Below are positions 54,085 to 63,270 of a DNA stretch of 64,000 bases, piece by piece. The DNA lies in NCBI RefSeq assembly GCF_003048535.1, contig NZ_PIRQ01000006.1:1-64000 (forward strand). Reading direction: 5' to 3'. How positions within the stretch are numbered: position 1 is the stretch's first letter; each line of letters starts with the position of its first letter. The notes below the pieces were generated by a model. It was given only the letters and a program-made list of their open reading frames with translations, ran no database searches and was not told where the DNA came from. The stretch comes from Campylobacter concisus (GTDB taxonomy: Bacteria; Campylobacterota; Campylobacteria; Campylobacterales; Campylobacteraceae). Both the position numbers and the translations under genes were made by a program.

Positions 54085-55206
54085 CTATTTACCGATAAAA
54101 TTCTTTATCTCGTCAAATCTTATGACACCTTTGCCGGCATGATCTTTTAAAAAGCTCTCTGCCTTTGCTTCATCTTTAAATGGGATAAACTCATCGCCCA
54201 TTGGTCCGTAAACGTTTGAGCCGTGAACATAAAACGCATCTTTTGCATCAAGCTTTTCTAGCGTGTAATAATCACTCACATAAGCATCTTTCATTTTGCC
54301 ATCCGCAAAGTAAAATTGTGCCATATCTTTTACACCATCAAAATAATAATCCTTGCCATCTGCTTTGATGAGTGTCGCCCATGGAGAATTTTTGACAAGC
54401 ATGCCGCATACCGCACATCTTGCGCCCTTTGGCACGACTATTCTCTCAGGTTTTTTTATTTCTTGTTTAGCTTTTGAGGCTTGGTTGCTAGCGCCTAAAT
54501 TTGCCGGAGCATCCCATAGGTACAAAGCAGCAGCTTGTAGGTGTTTATCATACTCTGGGGCTTTGCTAGCTTCTTTTGCGTCGCATACTTTTTTGAGATG
54601 AGCTTTTAGCTCAGAGATAGCCTTAAAGCTTTTTGGATCAGTTTTGTCGCAGTTTGCTTCATAAAATTCTTTACCATGTGCATAAACACCATCTTCACGC
54701 TTAGCTTTTATCATTTTATTATCACCCTCGAAATCCTGTCCAGCGATCTCGTAAGCTTTAGCAAAATTCATTATCTCGCCACCATTTTCTGCTTGAAATT
54801 CTTTTGCGTCAGCCTCGGTTGAGAAGGCGTATTTGCTATTTCTAGTCATTGTGCCTTTGACGCTACTACCAACTACGTAAAAGGCTTTATTTACATCGAT
54901 CAAATTTAAATTTTTAGTATCAACAACCTGCGCATCACTTGGGATCTTACCTTCTGTTAGCTCGTATAAGCAGTGGAGTGATGCTACTTGCTTGCCATTG
55001 TAGACGTGATTGGTCTTATAAAATTTAACCAAATTCATTCCACAAACGGCGCAGTACTCCTTGCCCTCGCCATTTCCTACTAGTGTAGCCTTGCTAGGAT
55101 CCACGCTTTGAAACATCGGTTTCATTTTGACGGTTTGCTCATTTGCCGAGGCACCAAAAATCAAGGTCGCTAACAGTGCTGAACCCAAGATAGAACGTAA
55201 AATCAT
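54085..55206 (-). CDS. periplasmic double-NosL copper-binding protein
   Basis: The 373-residue precursor has a signal peptide (about 1-21). Two NosL domains follow: one from about 45-160 with Cys52-x2-Cys55-G-Met57 (YCAVCGMNL) and HC at 78-79, the other from about 255-370 with Cys264-x2-Cys267-G-Met269 (RCAVCGMLV). NosL proteins bind Cu(I) and serve nitrous oxide reductase; here no nos genes are near, while the sulfite reductase MccA upstream needs a Cu ion. So delivery of copper to MccA is the likely job. The linker (about 165-250) has two further cysteines. A strong ribosome site AAGGAGATAAT and a TATAAATAT stretch upstream suggest its own promoter as well. Confidence 0.85.
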   Translation of the reverse strand: MILRSILGSALLATLIFGASANEQTVKMKPMFQSVDPSKATLVGNGEGKEYCAVCGMNLVKFYKTNHVYNGKQVASLHCLYELTEGKIPSDAQVVDTKNLNLIDVNKAFYVVGSSVKGTMTRNSKYAFSTEADAKEFQAENGGEIMNFAKAYEIAGQDFEGDNKMIKAKREDGVYAHGKEFYEANCDKTDPKSFKAISELKAHLKKVCDAKEASKAPEYDKHLQAAALYLWDAPANLGASNQASKAKQEIKKPERIVVPKGARCAVCGMLVKNSPWATLIKADGKDYYFDGVKDMAQFYFADGKMKDAYVSDYYTLEKLDAKDAFYVHGSNVYGPMGDEFIPFKDEAKAESFLKDHAGKGVIRFDEIKNFIGK

Positions 55207-55278
55207 ATTATCTCCTTTAGTATTTTTTATTTTTATATTTATAAGCTTTAAATGCCACTAGGCTAGCTTTATCAAGCA

Positions 55279-56106
55279 TCAATGCTTTCCTAAAATTTCT
55301 AAATTCTCGCACGCTTCTTTTAAGCCATTTTTGCAGCTTCTAGTAAAAATTTCACGTGCTTTCTCCGCGTCTTCTTTCACACCTTTGCCCTCTGCTAGCA
55401 TGATAGCGTAATTATTGCAGCCCTTTTCATATCCATATATACACGCTTGCTCATAAAGTTTTGTGGCTTTTGTGAGGTTTTGATCAACGCCTTGGCCATA
55501 AACATATAAAAAGCCAAGGTTGTCACACCCTATGCCAGCTTCGTTTGCGCAAGCCATTTCGTAGTTTACTTTGGCTTTTGCATAGTCTTTCTCGACACCT
55601 TCACCTTGCGCGTACAAATAGCCAAGATTACTACATCCTATGCCGTCCCCTGCCATGCAAGCCTTTTCGTAAAGCTCTTTTGCCTTTTTAAGATCCTTTG
55701 TCACGCCGGTGCCATTTGCATAAAGCAAGCCAAGCTCCGTGCAACCCTCATTATCCTTACAAGCCTTTTCATAAAATTTAACTGCTTTTTCTAGGTCTTT
55801 CTCCACACCTTTGCCTTTTTCATAGGCGTAGCCAAGATTACTGCAAGCCATAGAGAAATTTTGATCACAAGCTTTTTCATAAAGCATTGCTGCCTTTGCT
55901 TCGTCCTTTTTGACATTGCCATCACCTCTGCTGTAAAGTACAGCTAGGTTATAGCAGCCTGATGCCTTTTTCTCTTTGTCACAAGCATCTTCATAAATTT
56001 GTGCTAGCTTGTTGTGATCGTCTTTTGCACTTAAAGCCTCTTTGATATAGCCAGCATTTAATAGTCCCAAACAAGCAAACAATAAAACTAAACCCTTTTT
56101 CATCAT
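55279..56106 (-). CDS. secreted Sel1-repeat (HcpA-like) protein
   Basis: The 275-residue precursor has a signal peptide (about 1-19, ending LLNAG) and about seven Sel1-type repeats of 36 residues (pattern A-x2-LYEKAC-x3-GxGCxNLGxLYxxGxGVxKD). Each repeat carries a cysteine pair expected to form a disulfide, as in the Helicobacter cysteine-rich proteins. Such proteins act as periplasmic or secreted scaffolds. It sits five bases after the heme lyase gene and 72 before the NosL gene, so it belongs to the mcc series; assisting assembly of the multiheme enzyme is possible. Confidence 0.8.
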   Translation of the reverse strand: MMKKGLVLLFACLGLLNAGYIKEALSAKDDHNKLAQIYEDACDKEKKASGCYNLAVLYSRGDGNVKKDEAKAAMLYEKACDQNFSMACSNLGYAYEKGKGVEKDLEKAVKFYEKACKDNEGCTELGLLYANGTGVTKDLKKAKELYEKACMAGDGIGCSNLGYLYAQGEGVEKDYAKAKVNYEMACANEAGIGCDNLGFLYVYGQGVDQNLTKATKLYEQACIYGYEKGCNNYAIMLAEGKGVKEDAEKAREIFTRSCKNGLKEACENLEILGKH

Positions 56107-56111
56107 ATCTC

Positions 56112-58727
56112 CTAAATCTCTTTTATATCCTTACCTCTATAAGCAAAGGCGATTAGCAAAGCCAAGAGCATTAAAAGCAAATAAAGCAAATTTGAAACGC
56201 TAAATCCATCACCATTTGCGTATGAGTGAAGTCCGCTTAGATAGAAATTTACACCAAAATAGGTAAAAATAACTGAACCAAAAGAGAGCACGCTAGCTAC
56301 TAAAAAGGTAAAAATATTTTTTAATCTTGGGATAAATCTTAAATGAAGCGCAATAGCATAAATAATTATCGTAATGTACGACCAGCTCTCTTTGCTATCC
56401 CAGCCCCAGTATCTACCCCAGCTCTCGTTTGCCCAGACACCGCCAAGGAAATTTCCAATAGTTAGCAAGCTAAGTCCTATGATGAGGCTTAGCTCATTAG
56501 TTGCGGTGAGGTATCTTATCTGCTCGCTAAGCTTTTGCTCGTTTTTTTGATTTTTTATAGCCATTAAAAGAAGCCCAAGAAGCCCAAGCACAAAGCTAAA
56601 GCCTAAAAAGCCGTAGCTTGCCGTGATGACACTTACATGCACACTAAGCCAAAATGACTTTAAAACTGGAACTAGATTTGTTATTTGTGGATTTATAAAA
56701 TTTAGATGAGCTACAAGCAAGCTCACACTTGCAAAAAGTGAAGCAGCTCCAAGAGCAAAGCTTTGATGTTTAAAAAATAAAACTCCAGCTAATACACTTG
56801 CAAGCGAGATATACACTAAGCTCTCATAGGCATCACTCCAAGGTGCATGCCCTGAGATATAAGCACGAAGAGCTAAATTTAACAAATGCACCGCAAAGCC
56901 AAAATAAAATGCAAGGCTAAGCGCTTTTTCAAATCTAAATTTCTTTCCAGAAAATAGCCTATAAAAGCCAAGAGCGAGCGAAACTAATCCAAGGATCATG
57001 TAAAAATATATAAGAAATTTAAAAATTTCCATTTGGTTATAAAGCACTTCAAGCTCCACCTTTGCCTCGCTTGGCGCAAGAGAGCCTAGAATGCTTCTTT
57101 GATAGCTTGAAATTTTCTCCAAGCTCTTATCAGCTTCTTTGCACTCACCACTTTTTACGCAAAGGCTTAAATTTTCTATATAAGCGCCCAAAATGCTTTT
57201 AAGCTCGTTTGAAATTTCACTTGAGCTAAAGGCTTCATTTACGCCTAGCCACGTGAGCTTATCACCATTTTTAGCTGGGATAAATTTAAGCATCTCGCCC
57301 TTTAGCGCAAGATATAAGACATTTAATCTCTCGTCAAATTTTATAACGTCGTTGTCAAATTTATCTCTTTTTGAGGCGGATTTTTCATTTGCAGCTTCTA
57401 CAAATTTAGCCAGCTTATACTCGCCATTTTCGTTAAAGACATCGTTAAAACTAGCAAATTTTTCATTAACTCCCAAAAGCTCGCCCACACGCTCACTTGT
57501 GATCTTTACCATCCTTTTATCCATCCACTCTTTTGGCGAGATAGCAAAAGAGAGCATTAGCTCCTCGCTACTAAGCCCAAATAGCGTAGTTTTGGTTGAA
57601 ATTTTACTTATCACAGCTCTTGAGTAAGAGCCAGCTGGAGCGATTCTGTTATCAGCTTGAGTTAAAATTTTGGCAAATTTGCTTGCATGAGCGTCTAAAT
57701 TTTTATTATTTTCATTGGCAAAATTTGGAGTAGCATTTAAAAGCAAAATAGCCAAAAATACGATTTGCGAACCTTTTATAAAATTTAGCAGCCTAAAAAA
57801 TCGGCTCTTTTTACTAAATAAATTTGCCACAAAGCCAAGACAAAGCAAGAAATATCCGATATAAGTTGGGATTTTGCCAGGATCACGGCTGATCTCAAAA
57901 GCGCTTCCAAGCTCATCAGGATCGTATGAAGACTGAAAAATTTTATAGCCATCAATCGTTAGTGGACTATTTAGCGAGATGTCGTACTTGCCGCCAGCGA
58001 TACTTACTTTGCTTGTATAAGATGATGGACTATTTAGCCCCGCATATCGCTCTAAAATAAACTCGTCAAGCTTTAATGAAAATGGCAAAATTAAAGCCTT
58101 TGAGCTAAAGTAAAATTTCACCTCTTGCCCACCAAAACTTAGCACACTAGGCTCCAGCTCATATCCAGCTCCACCTTTTAGCTTAACGCTCTTTTTTTCG
58201 CCGTTAAAACTTATCTCTAAACTAAGCGTAGCAGGAGCGTTTTTCTCATCTTTTTTATATCCAAGCAAGTTAATTATAAATTCCTTGCCATCTATAAAAT
58301 TTTTAAACTCAAAGTCGTTTTTACCAAATAAGCTTAATTTTAATGGATAACTAAAATTTTCTCCAAGCATTTCGACTCTAAGATAAGGCTTGACGCTTTG
58401 CATTACATTTGAGCTTTGCAAGGTTCTAAGATGCATAACGCCCTCTTCGCCAAAATACCTTGTAAGCGTAGCCCCGATGAAAATAACGATAAAAGCAAGA
58501 TGTATCAAAAATGCGCCAAATTTTTTATACATCTTGGTTTTTACGATACTAATGGCTAAACAAATGGTGCAAGCAAACATAACACACTCGTACCAAAGCG
58601 CTTCATAAACAAGCACTCTGGCTGTTTGTGTGTCATAAAAATTTTCTAAAAAAGTCGCAAGCCCTGCACCAAAAGCAAGAATAAATAATAATATCAAAGA
58701 CAAGCGGTAGATATTTAAAATTCTCAT
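56112..58727 (-). CDS. ccsA1: CcsBA-type cytochrome c heme lyase, probably dedicated to MccA
   Basis: The 871-residue protein fuses the ResB/CcsB part (about 1-330, early helices and a large periplasmic domain) with a ResC/CcsA part ending in the tryptophan-rich heme site WGRYWGWDSKESW (about 770-782). It exports heme and attaches it covalently to apocytochromes in the periplasm. In Wolinella succinogenes a dedicated CcsA1 in the mcc locus attaches the heme at the CX15CH motif of MccA; this gene has the same neighbours, which is the ground for the symbol. It lies 14 bases after mccD. Confidence 0.88.
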   Translation of the reverse strand: MRILNIYRLSLILLFILAFGAGLATFLENFYDTQTARVLVYEALWYECVMFACTICLAISIVKTKMYKKFGAFLIHLAFIVIFIGATLTRYFGEEGVMHLRTLQSSNVMQSVKPYLRVEMLGENFSYPLKLSLFGKNDFEFKNFIDGKEFIINLLGYKKDEKNAPATLSLEISFNGEKKSVKLKGGAGYELEPSVLSFGGQEVKFYFSSKALILPFSLKLDEFILERYAGLNSPSSYTSKVSIAGGKYDISLNSPLTIDGYKIFQSSYDPDELGSAFEISRDPGKIPTYIGYFLLCLGFVANLFSKKSRFFRLLNFIKGSQIVFLAILLLNATPNFANENNKNLDAHASKFAKILTQADNRIAPAGSYSRAVISKISTKTTLFGLSSEELMLSFAISPKEWMDKRMVKITSERVGELLGVNEKFASFNDVFNENGEYKLAKFVEAANEKSASKRDKFDNDVIKFDERLNVLYLALKGEMLKFIPAKNGDKLTWLGVNEAFSSSEISNELKSILGAYIENLSLCVKSGECKEADKSLEKISSYQRSILGSLAPSEAKVELEVLYNQMEIFKFLIYFYMILGLVSLALGFYRLFSGKKFRFEKALSLAFYFGFAVHLLNLALRAYISGHAPWSDAYESLVYISLASVLAGVLFFKHQSFALGAASLFASVSLLVAHLNFINPQITNLVPVLKSFWLSVHVSVITASYGFLGFSFVLGLLGLLLMAIKNQKNEQKLSEQIRYLTATNELSLIIGLSLLTIGNFLGGVWANESWGRYWGWDSKESWSYITIIIYAIALHLRFIPRLKNIFTFLVASVLSFGSVIFTYFGVNFYLSGLHSYANGDGFSVSNLLYLLLMLLALLIAFAYRGKDIKEI

Positions 58728-58741
58728 CGCTCGCCTCTGCT

Positions 58742-59707
58742 TTAAATGCTATAAGTTTGTCCCGCATAAAGTATAAACACCCTAAGCAGTAAAACACCGA
58801 TAACAGCCGCTAATGAACTGATATAAAAGCTAAATTTTAGGCTAGCTACTTTTTTGCCAAATGCAAAATTTAAAACAAAAGGCACAATAAAGCCAACTAG
58901 CACAACACCAAGCCAAAAGAAATTTGCCCAAACGCCACTATAAAAAGCAACAGCTGCATTTTGCTGATAACTTGAACCAAGTAAAAGCGATACAAAAAGC
59001 ATTAAAATGAGTAAAATTTCAGCTCCCAAAACGCTAAATTCTACGCTATGAAGCGAATGAAGGTCGCTTGAATGTGGATCTTCTTTAAATAAAGCTGCTG
59101 CGACCAAGCTACTGCCACTTATGCCAGCACTTAGTCCTGAAGCTATAAATAAAGCTGGAAGCACAGCTGTGTTTAAGAGTGGAAATCTAATCAAAACTGA
59201 GATCAAAAATCCAGTATAAGCACAAATTATTACAGCAAAAATAAGACAAATACGACTTAAAAATGGATAAAGCGGTATTAAAATTTTCATTATTAGCGCA
59301 AAAAGAGTGCTAAAGGATTTTAAACTTTTGGCTAAGAAATTTGAAATCTCATCATTAAATGCATAAAGGCACATCAAAAAGCTAAGCGGTATAAATACAC
59401 AAAGTCCAGCAACACCGATAGACATAACTGATGTGAAATTATAATTAATTAAAATTTTCCAAAATAAAAGCGGTTTTTCAAGGTCAGCTATCAAGCAAAC
59501 CATACCAAGCATGATACTAACAAATGCTAAAAGTGAAGCAGCCTTAAAAAATGGGCTAAAACTCTCTTGCTTTTTATAGTGTTTTAAAAGTATAGCAGCG
59601 ATTAGCGCTCCACCACTCATACCAGCTAGCAAAAGATAAACAGCGATCGGCCAGCCCCATTCTACTCCATGCGAAAATGTTGCAGTAAAATTTAATACAC
59701 CATCCAT
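58742..59707 (-). CDS. mccD: NrfD-family quinol dehydrogenase subunit
   Basis: The 321-residue protein has about eight to nine membrane helices in the NrfD/PsrC pattern, starting VEWGWPIAVYLLLAGMSGGALIA-like at residues 15-37, the family signature region. It would oxidise menaquinol in the membrane and pass electrons to the iron-sulfur protein MccC and on to MccA. It begins one base after mccC ends. In Wolinella the corresponding gene is mccD. Confidence 0.9.
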   Translation of the reverse strand: MDGVLNFTATFSHGVEWGWPIAVYLLLAGMSGGALIAAILLKHYKKQESFSPFFKAASLLAFVSIMLGMVCLIADLEKPLLFWKILINYNFTSVMSIGVAGLCVFIPLSFLMCLYAFNDEISNFLAKSLKSFSTLFALIMKILIPLYPFLSRICLIFAVIICAYTGFLISVLIRFPLLNTAVLPALFIASGLSAGISGSSLVAAALFKEDPHSSDLHSLHSVEFSVLGAEILLILMLFVSLLLGSSYQQNAAVAFYSGVWANFFWLGVVLVGFIVPFVLNFAFGKKVASLKFSFYISSLAAVIGVLLLRVFILYAGQTYSI

Positions 59708-59708
59708 C

Positions 59709-60380
59709 TTACACCCCCATTTTTACTTTAGGAATATATCTAAGGCTTGGTTTTGTGCCAAGCTCTGCTCTTAGCCTTATGCTATCTTTTACGGCTAGTA
59801 GCTTACTGATGTGCGAATTTTCATCGTTAAGATCACCAAAGACGATCGCTTCATATCTACAAGCTTCTACGCAAGCTGGTTCTTTTTCATCCTTTAAATT
59901 TGTATCTACGCAAAAGTTACAGCTTTGAGCTGAGTGCGTAACCTTATCGATATATCTCACATCATATGGACAGGCTACGATGCAGTATTTACAGGCGATA
60001 CAATCATCTATATTTGTAGTTTGTATGCCCGTTTTTTCGTCTTTATGACAAGCCTTGGTTGGACAAACAGCTACACAAGGCGCATCGACACACTGCTGAC
60101 AAGACACTCTTACAAATCTTTTATCGAGTAAATTTTTAGGATTAGTCTTATCTTCTATAAAAAGTCTCATCTGTCCTTTTGGGACTAAATTTACCTTTCT
60201 GCAAGCTATCTCGCAGTCCGTACAGCCAACACATTTATTTTGGTCAAATATCATACCAAAGTGTGGTTTTTTTACACTTTCTTCACTCTTAAAAGCAAAA
60301 CCACTACTTGCCGCACCAGCACCAGCAGCTACAACTACCATGCTTTTTAAAAAGGCTCTTCTATTTTTTTGATTTTGCAT
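59709..60380 (-). CDS. mccC: NrfC-like periplasmic 4x[4Fe-4S] protein
   Basis: The start is set at the ATG 60380 (MQNQKNRRAFLK) because GGAG lies eight bases ahead; an ATG four codons earlier is also in frame. The N-terminus is a Tat signal (NRRAFLKSMVVVAAGAG), so the folded protein is exported. Sixteen cysteines in four groups follow: CVGCTDCEIAC, CQQCVDAPCVAVC, CIACKYCIVAC and CNFC...CVEAC, enough for four [4Fe-4S] clusters. It links the NrfD-type MccD to the cytochrome MccA. Confidence 0.92.
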   Translation of the reverse strand: MQNQKNRRAFLKSMVVVAAGAGAASSGFAFKSEESVKKPHFGMIFDQNKCVGCTDCEIACRKVNLVPKGQMRLFIEDKTNPKNLLDKRFVRVSCQQCVDAPCVAVCPTKACHKDEKTGIQTTNIDDCIACKYCIVACPYDVRYIDKVTHSAQSCNFCVDTNLKDEKEPACVEACRYEAIVFGDLNDENSHISKLLAVKDSIRLRAELGTKPSLRYIPKVKMGV

Positions 60381-60400
60381 TTTTAACTCCATTTTATATC

Positions 60401-61159
60401 TTAATGAGGCTTTTTAATGCCCTCATTTAGTTCTTTCTCGTGAATTTTCTTTGCAGCCTCGGCTAATTCACCTGGCTTTAAGACCTTAACAAGCTCTATC
60501 TCAAAAACGATAGTCTCGCCTCCAGGTATGCCCTCCATGCCGCTATCGCCGTACGCAAGTTCTGGCGGGATAACAAATTTAAACTTATCGCCCTCTTTCA
60601 TGAGCATTAAGCCCTCTTCAAGACCTGGGATCAAATTTAGCATAGAAAGATGAGCTGGAGCCTCTTTTGTCTCATCAAAGACCTTACCATCGATAAAACT
60701 AGCTTTGTAGTTTGCTATGATGATACTTTCTTGTTTTGGAGTTGCTCCCTTTTTGCTTGATTTTAAAATTTCATATTGCAATTTTGATTTTGTTGTTTTT
60801 ACATTTTTATTTTTTGCATTTTTATCCATAAAAGCCTTGCCTTGCTTTAAATTCTCTTTAAGTATGGCGGCTTCTTTTTCTTTTACTATCTTGTCTAAAT
60901 TTTCAGCTCTTTTGTTTAGTAGCTTTGCTATCTCATCATCGCTTAGTTTTAGCTCTCCTTTTAATGCATCACTAAAACCTTTGATAACAGCCTCAGCATC
61001 GTAGCTAATGCCTATTTGTTTTTGTTCAAGTAATCCTTTTAAAACATATCCACCACTTGTTGCTCCCATAGCATAAGACTCATTTGAATCTACATTTGCA
61101 AGCAAACCAGAAGCACTTAAGCTAAGAAGTAGCGTAAATTTTAAAACCTTATTTTTCAT
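60401..61159 (-). CDS. mccB: FKBP-type peptidyl-prolyl isomerase of the mcc locus
   Basis: The 252-residue precursor has a signal peptide (about 1-21), a helical Mip/FkpA-like dimerisation part (about 30-130) and an FKBP domain (about 135-232) with DGKVFDET, NLIPGLEEGLMLM and IPPELAYGDSGMEGIPGGE. A periplasmic isomerase in this place is typical of mcc loci and is thought to help fold the large cytochrome. It follows mccA after a hairpin and ends 20 bases before mccC. Confidence 0.9.
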   Translation of the reverse strand: MKNKVLKFTLLLSLSASGLLANVDSNESYAMGATSGGYVLKGLLEQKQIGISYDAEAVIKGFSDALKGELKLSDDEIAKLLNKRAENLDKIVKEKEAAILKENLKQGKAFMDKNAKNKNVKTTKSKLQYEILKSSKKGATPKQESIIIANYKASFIDGKVFDETKEAPAHLSMLNLIPGLEEGLMLMKEGDKFKFVIPPELAYGDSGMEGIPGGETIVFEIELVKVLKPGELAEAAKKIHEKELNEGIKKPH

Positions 61160-61178
61160 ATCAAACCCTTAAGATTAA

Positions 61179-61198
61179 AGGGGCTAAAACTAGCCCCT
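61179..61198 (-). terminator. intercistronic hairpin between mccA and mccB
   Basis: AGGGGCTA and TAGCCCCT form a perfect 8-bp G+C-rich stem with a four-base loop in the 44-base gap. On the minus strand it is followed by TTTAATCTT, a weak T tract. Partial termination or 3'-end protection of mccA mRNA is likely. Confidence 0.6.
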
Positions 61199-61203
61199 AA
61201 ATG

Positions 61204-63270
61204 CTATAAATTTTTATTCAAAATTCTTTGAGCTTCTTTTATATACTCTTTTGATGCATCGAGTTTTTGTTTAGTAAATTTAAATCCGTGCATACCCCAC
61301 GAACCATCTTTTTCAACCATATCGATGATCTCTTGAGCATTTTGGATAAGCTCATAAACTCTTACTTTATCACTTGCATCAAGTTTTTTAGTCTCAAGTA
61401 GTGAGTAAAGTCCTTCAATACCAATCTTAACTTCAGAGAATTCATTCTTAACTGGAGTTTGCCATCCCATGACTTCATCATAAACTTGTTTTTGGTTTTT
61501 GAAGTGAAGTGTTGGTTTTAGCTCAGATAGTACTGGGCTGTGGCAGCCTTTGGTATCTTTCATATCTTTATCAGCCCAAGATGTTCTAGCGCACGCCCAC
61601 ATCAAGTCAACGTAGTTATGGCCATTTTTATCTCTCTCAAAGTGCCAATCTTTAGCATCTCTTGGACCTTTAGCAGCATCGCCTGGTACTAGAGATTTCT
61701 CTTTTGGATCAACCATGATCTTCCAGATGTGAGATCTTCTTTGAGTATCAAAGCCAGCGTTGTCTTGGAACTGAACAGCGTAGAAATTCTCACAACTCAT
61801 CATAAATGGCATGTGGCAAGATGCACAAGTGTTATCTTTGTGAGTATCTGCTTTAGATGCGATATATGCTTGAGTCTCGTGGCAATCTTTACACTCTTTT
61901 CTAATTTTTGGCTTAGTATAGAATGAGCTTAGATAACCTTGTTCTGAGTTATAGTTCATACCAGTTACGCTCTTATCGCCGACAACTGGACCTGTATTGT
62001 CGTGTGGATCGTGGCAAGTAACACATCTCATACCTTTGTCGTAGTGAGCTGTAAAGTATGATTGTGAACCTTCAGAACCACATCCTGGTCCCATTGATTT
62101 AAATTTAGAACTTAAAGAAAGATCAAGCTTACCGTTATTAAGCGGATTAGCACGAGCTAGATCTGGGCTAAAGTTAAATCTTTGGTGGCAGCGTTCGCAG
62201 TTTGATGTTCTAAAATTTGTAGCCCCATCAAGGTGACCGCCAGCTCCGTGGCACTCCTCACAGCTTACGCCTTTTGAGATAGTGTGTTTTTGAAGCTCTT
62301 TAGCATTACCAAGTGCTGCGTAAAATTCTGCTTTTGATTTGAAATCGAATTTAACTGGGTGACAAACTTCACAATATGATGAGTTTGCTTGGAAAAACAT
62401 TGATTTTTTATGTTTTGCGGCGTATGAAGCTAGACCTCTAACATATCCGCCATTGTCGCCGTACTCTTCAAGAGTGCCAGGAAATTCTGGGACAAGCTCT
62501 TTGATTTTCTTAACAGTTGCGTCGTCTAAATTTAACGCCCATGTTCTTTGCCATTGGTTACCACCAGCTACGATCTGACCTGTACCATCTCTTAGCAAAC
62601 CGCCCTCAACGTAGTAAGTACCACGAAGTAGCCACGCATCAACGTAGCCCATTTTGGTTCTTAAGTGACCAACAGTTGCATAGATAACATCTGGAGTGAT
62701 ACCTTTTGGAAGGATAGAAGCGGTATCTTTGTCAAATACTGGCTCAGTTAGGTTGTTATTAACCTCTGGGTGCTCGCCAGGGAAGCGCATAGTAGTTGCG
62801 TGGCGAGATCTGCTCCACACTTCATACTGAGCTGGGTGACACTCACCGCACTTTTCTGGTCCTACAAATTTGTTAGGAAATTGAAGTGATGAAGTGGCTG
62901 GAATTCTATACATCATAGAGCTATAGCCCTTACCGCCATCTCTTTTACTAAGCTTTGACATATCAAAGCCATGTCCCTCGGCAAGCCACTCTAAGCCACG
63001 GTCGTGAACGACCATTTTACCGACGGTTTTACCACCATATTTTGTAAAAATAGGGTGGTTTTTAAATAACCAGTTATACATCTCTTGCTCTTCTACAACG
63101 TAGTCTTGCAAGGAGATAACACCTCTACTTTGCAGTGTGCCTTTAGGATTTGCGATAACATCACGTGCTTTATCGGACATCTGCATATTATGCTCTTCGC
63201 AACAGGCTTGTGAAGCGAAGATGCTAACACCCATGAGCAAACCAGCTAAGGCTTTTTGTAGATTTCTCAT
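61204..63270 (-). CDS. mccA: octaheme cytochrome c sulfite reductase MccA
   Basis: MccA reduces sulfite to sulfide with six electrons in the periplasm. The 688-residue precursor has a signal peptide (about 1-22). Seven CXXCH heme sites are present, with first cysteines at residues 141, 300, 337, 358, 416, 460 and 482. The eighth is the special CX15CH motif: Cys560, then Cys576-His577. In Wolinella MccA the active-site Cu(I) is held by Cys399 and Cys495; Cys397 (GPGCGSEG) and Cys493 (MSCENF) occupy matching places here. The Shine-Dalgarno AAGGAGGG is very strong, suiting a major respiratory enzyme. Electrons come from MccD/MccC. Hydroxylamine or nitrite reduction is an alternative but less likely. 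Confidence 0.95.
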   Translation of the reverse strand: MRNLQKALAGLLMGVSIFASQACCEEHNMQMSDKARDVIANPKGTLQSRGVISLQDYVVEEQEMYNWLFKNHPIFTKYGGKTVGKMVVHDRGLEWLAEGHGFDMSKLSKRDGGKGYSSMMYRIPATSSLQFPNKFVGPEKCGECHPAQYEVWSRSRHATTMRFPGEHPEVNNNLTEPVFDKDTASILPKGITPDVIYATVGHLRTKMGYVDAWLLRGTYYVEGGLLRDGTGQIVAGGNQWQRTWALNLDDATVKKIKELVPEFPGTLEEYGDNGGYVRGLASYAAKHKKSMFFQANSSYCEVCHPVKFDFKSKAEFYAALGNAKELQKHTISKGVSCEECHGAGGHLDGATNFRTSNCERCHQRFNFSPDLARANPLNNGKLDLSLSSKFKSMGPGCGSEGSQSYFTAHYDKGMRCVTCHDPHDNTGPVVGDKSVTGMNYNSEQGYLSSFYTKPKIRKECKDCHETQAYIASKADTHKDNTCASCHMPFMMSCENFYAVQFQDNAGFDTQRRSHIWKIMVDPKEKSLVPGDAAKGPRDAKDWHFERDKNGHNYVDLMWACARTSWADKDMKDTKGCHSPVLSELKPTLHFKNQKQVYDEVMGWQTPVKNEFSEVKIGIEGLYSLLETKKLDASDKVRVYELIQNAQEIIDMVEKDGSWGMHGFKFTKQKLDASKEYIKEAQRILNKNL

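Noticed and set aside
54085..55206. Part of a nitrous oxide reductase (nos) cluster
   Set aside because: NosL domains are present but there is no nosZ, nosD, nosF or nosY homologue; the neighbours are mcc genes.
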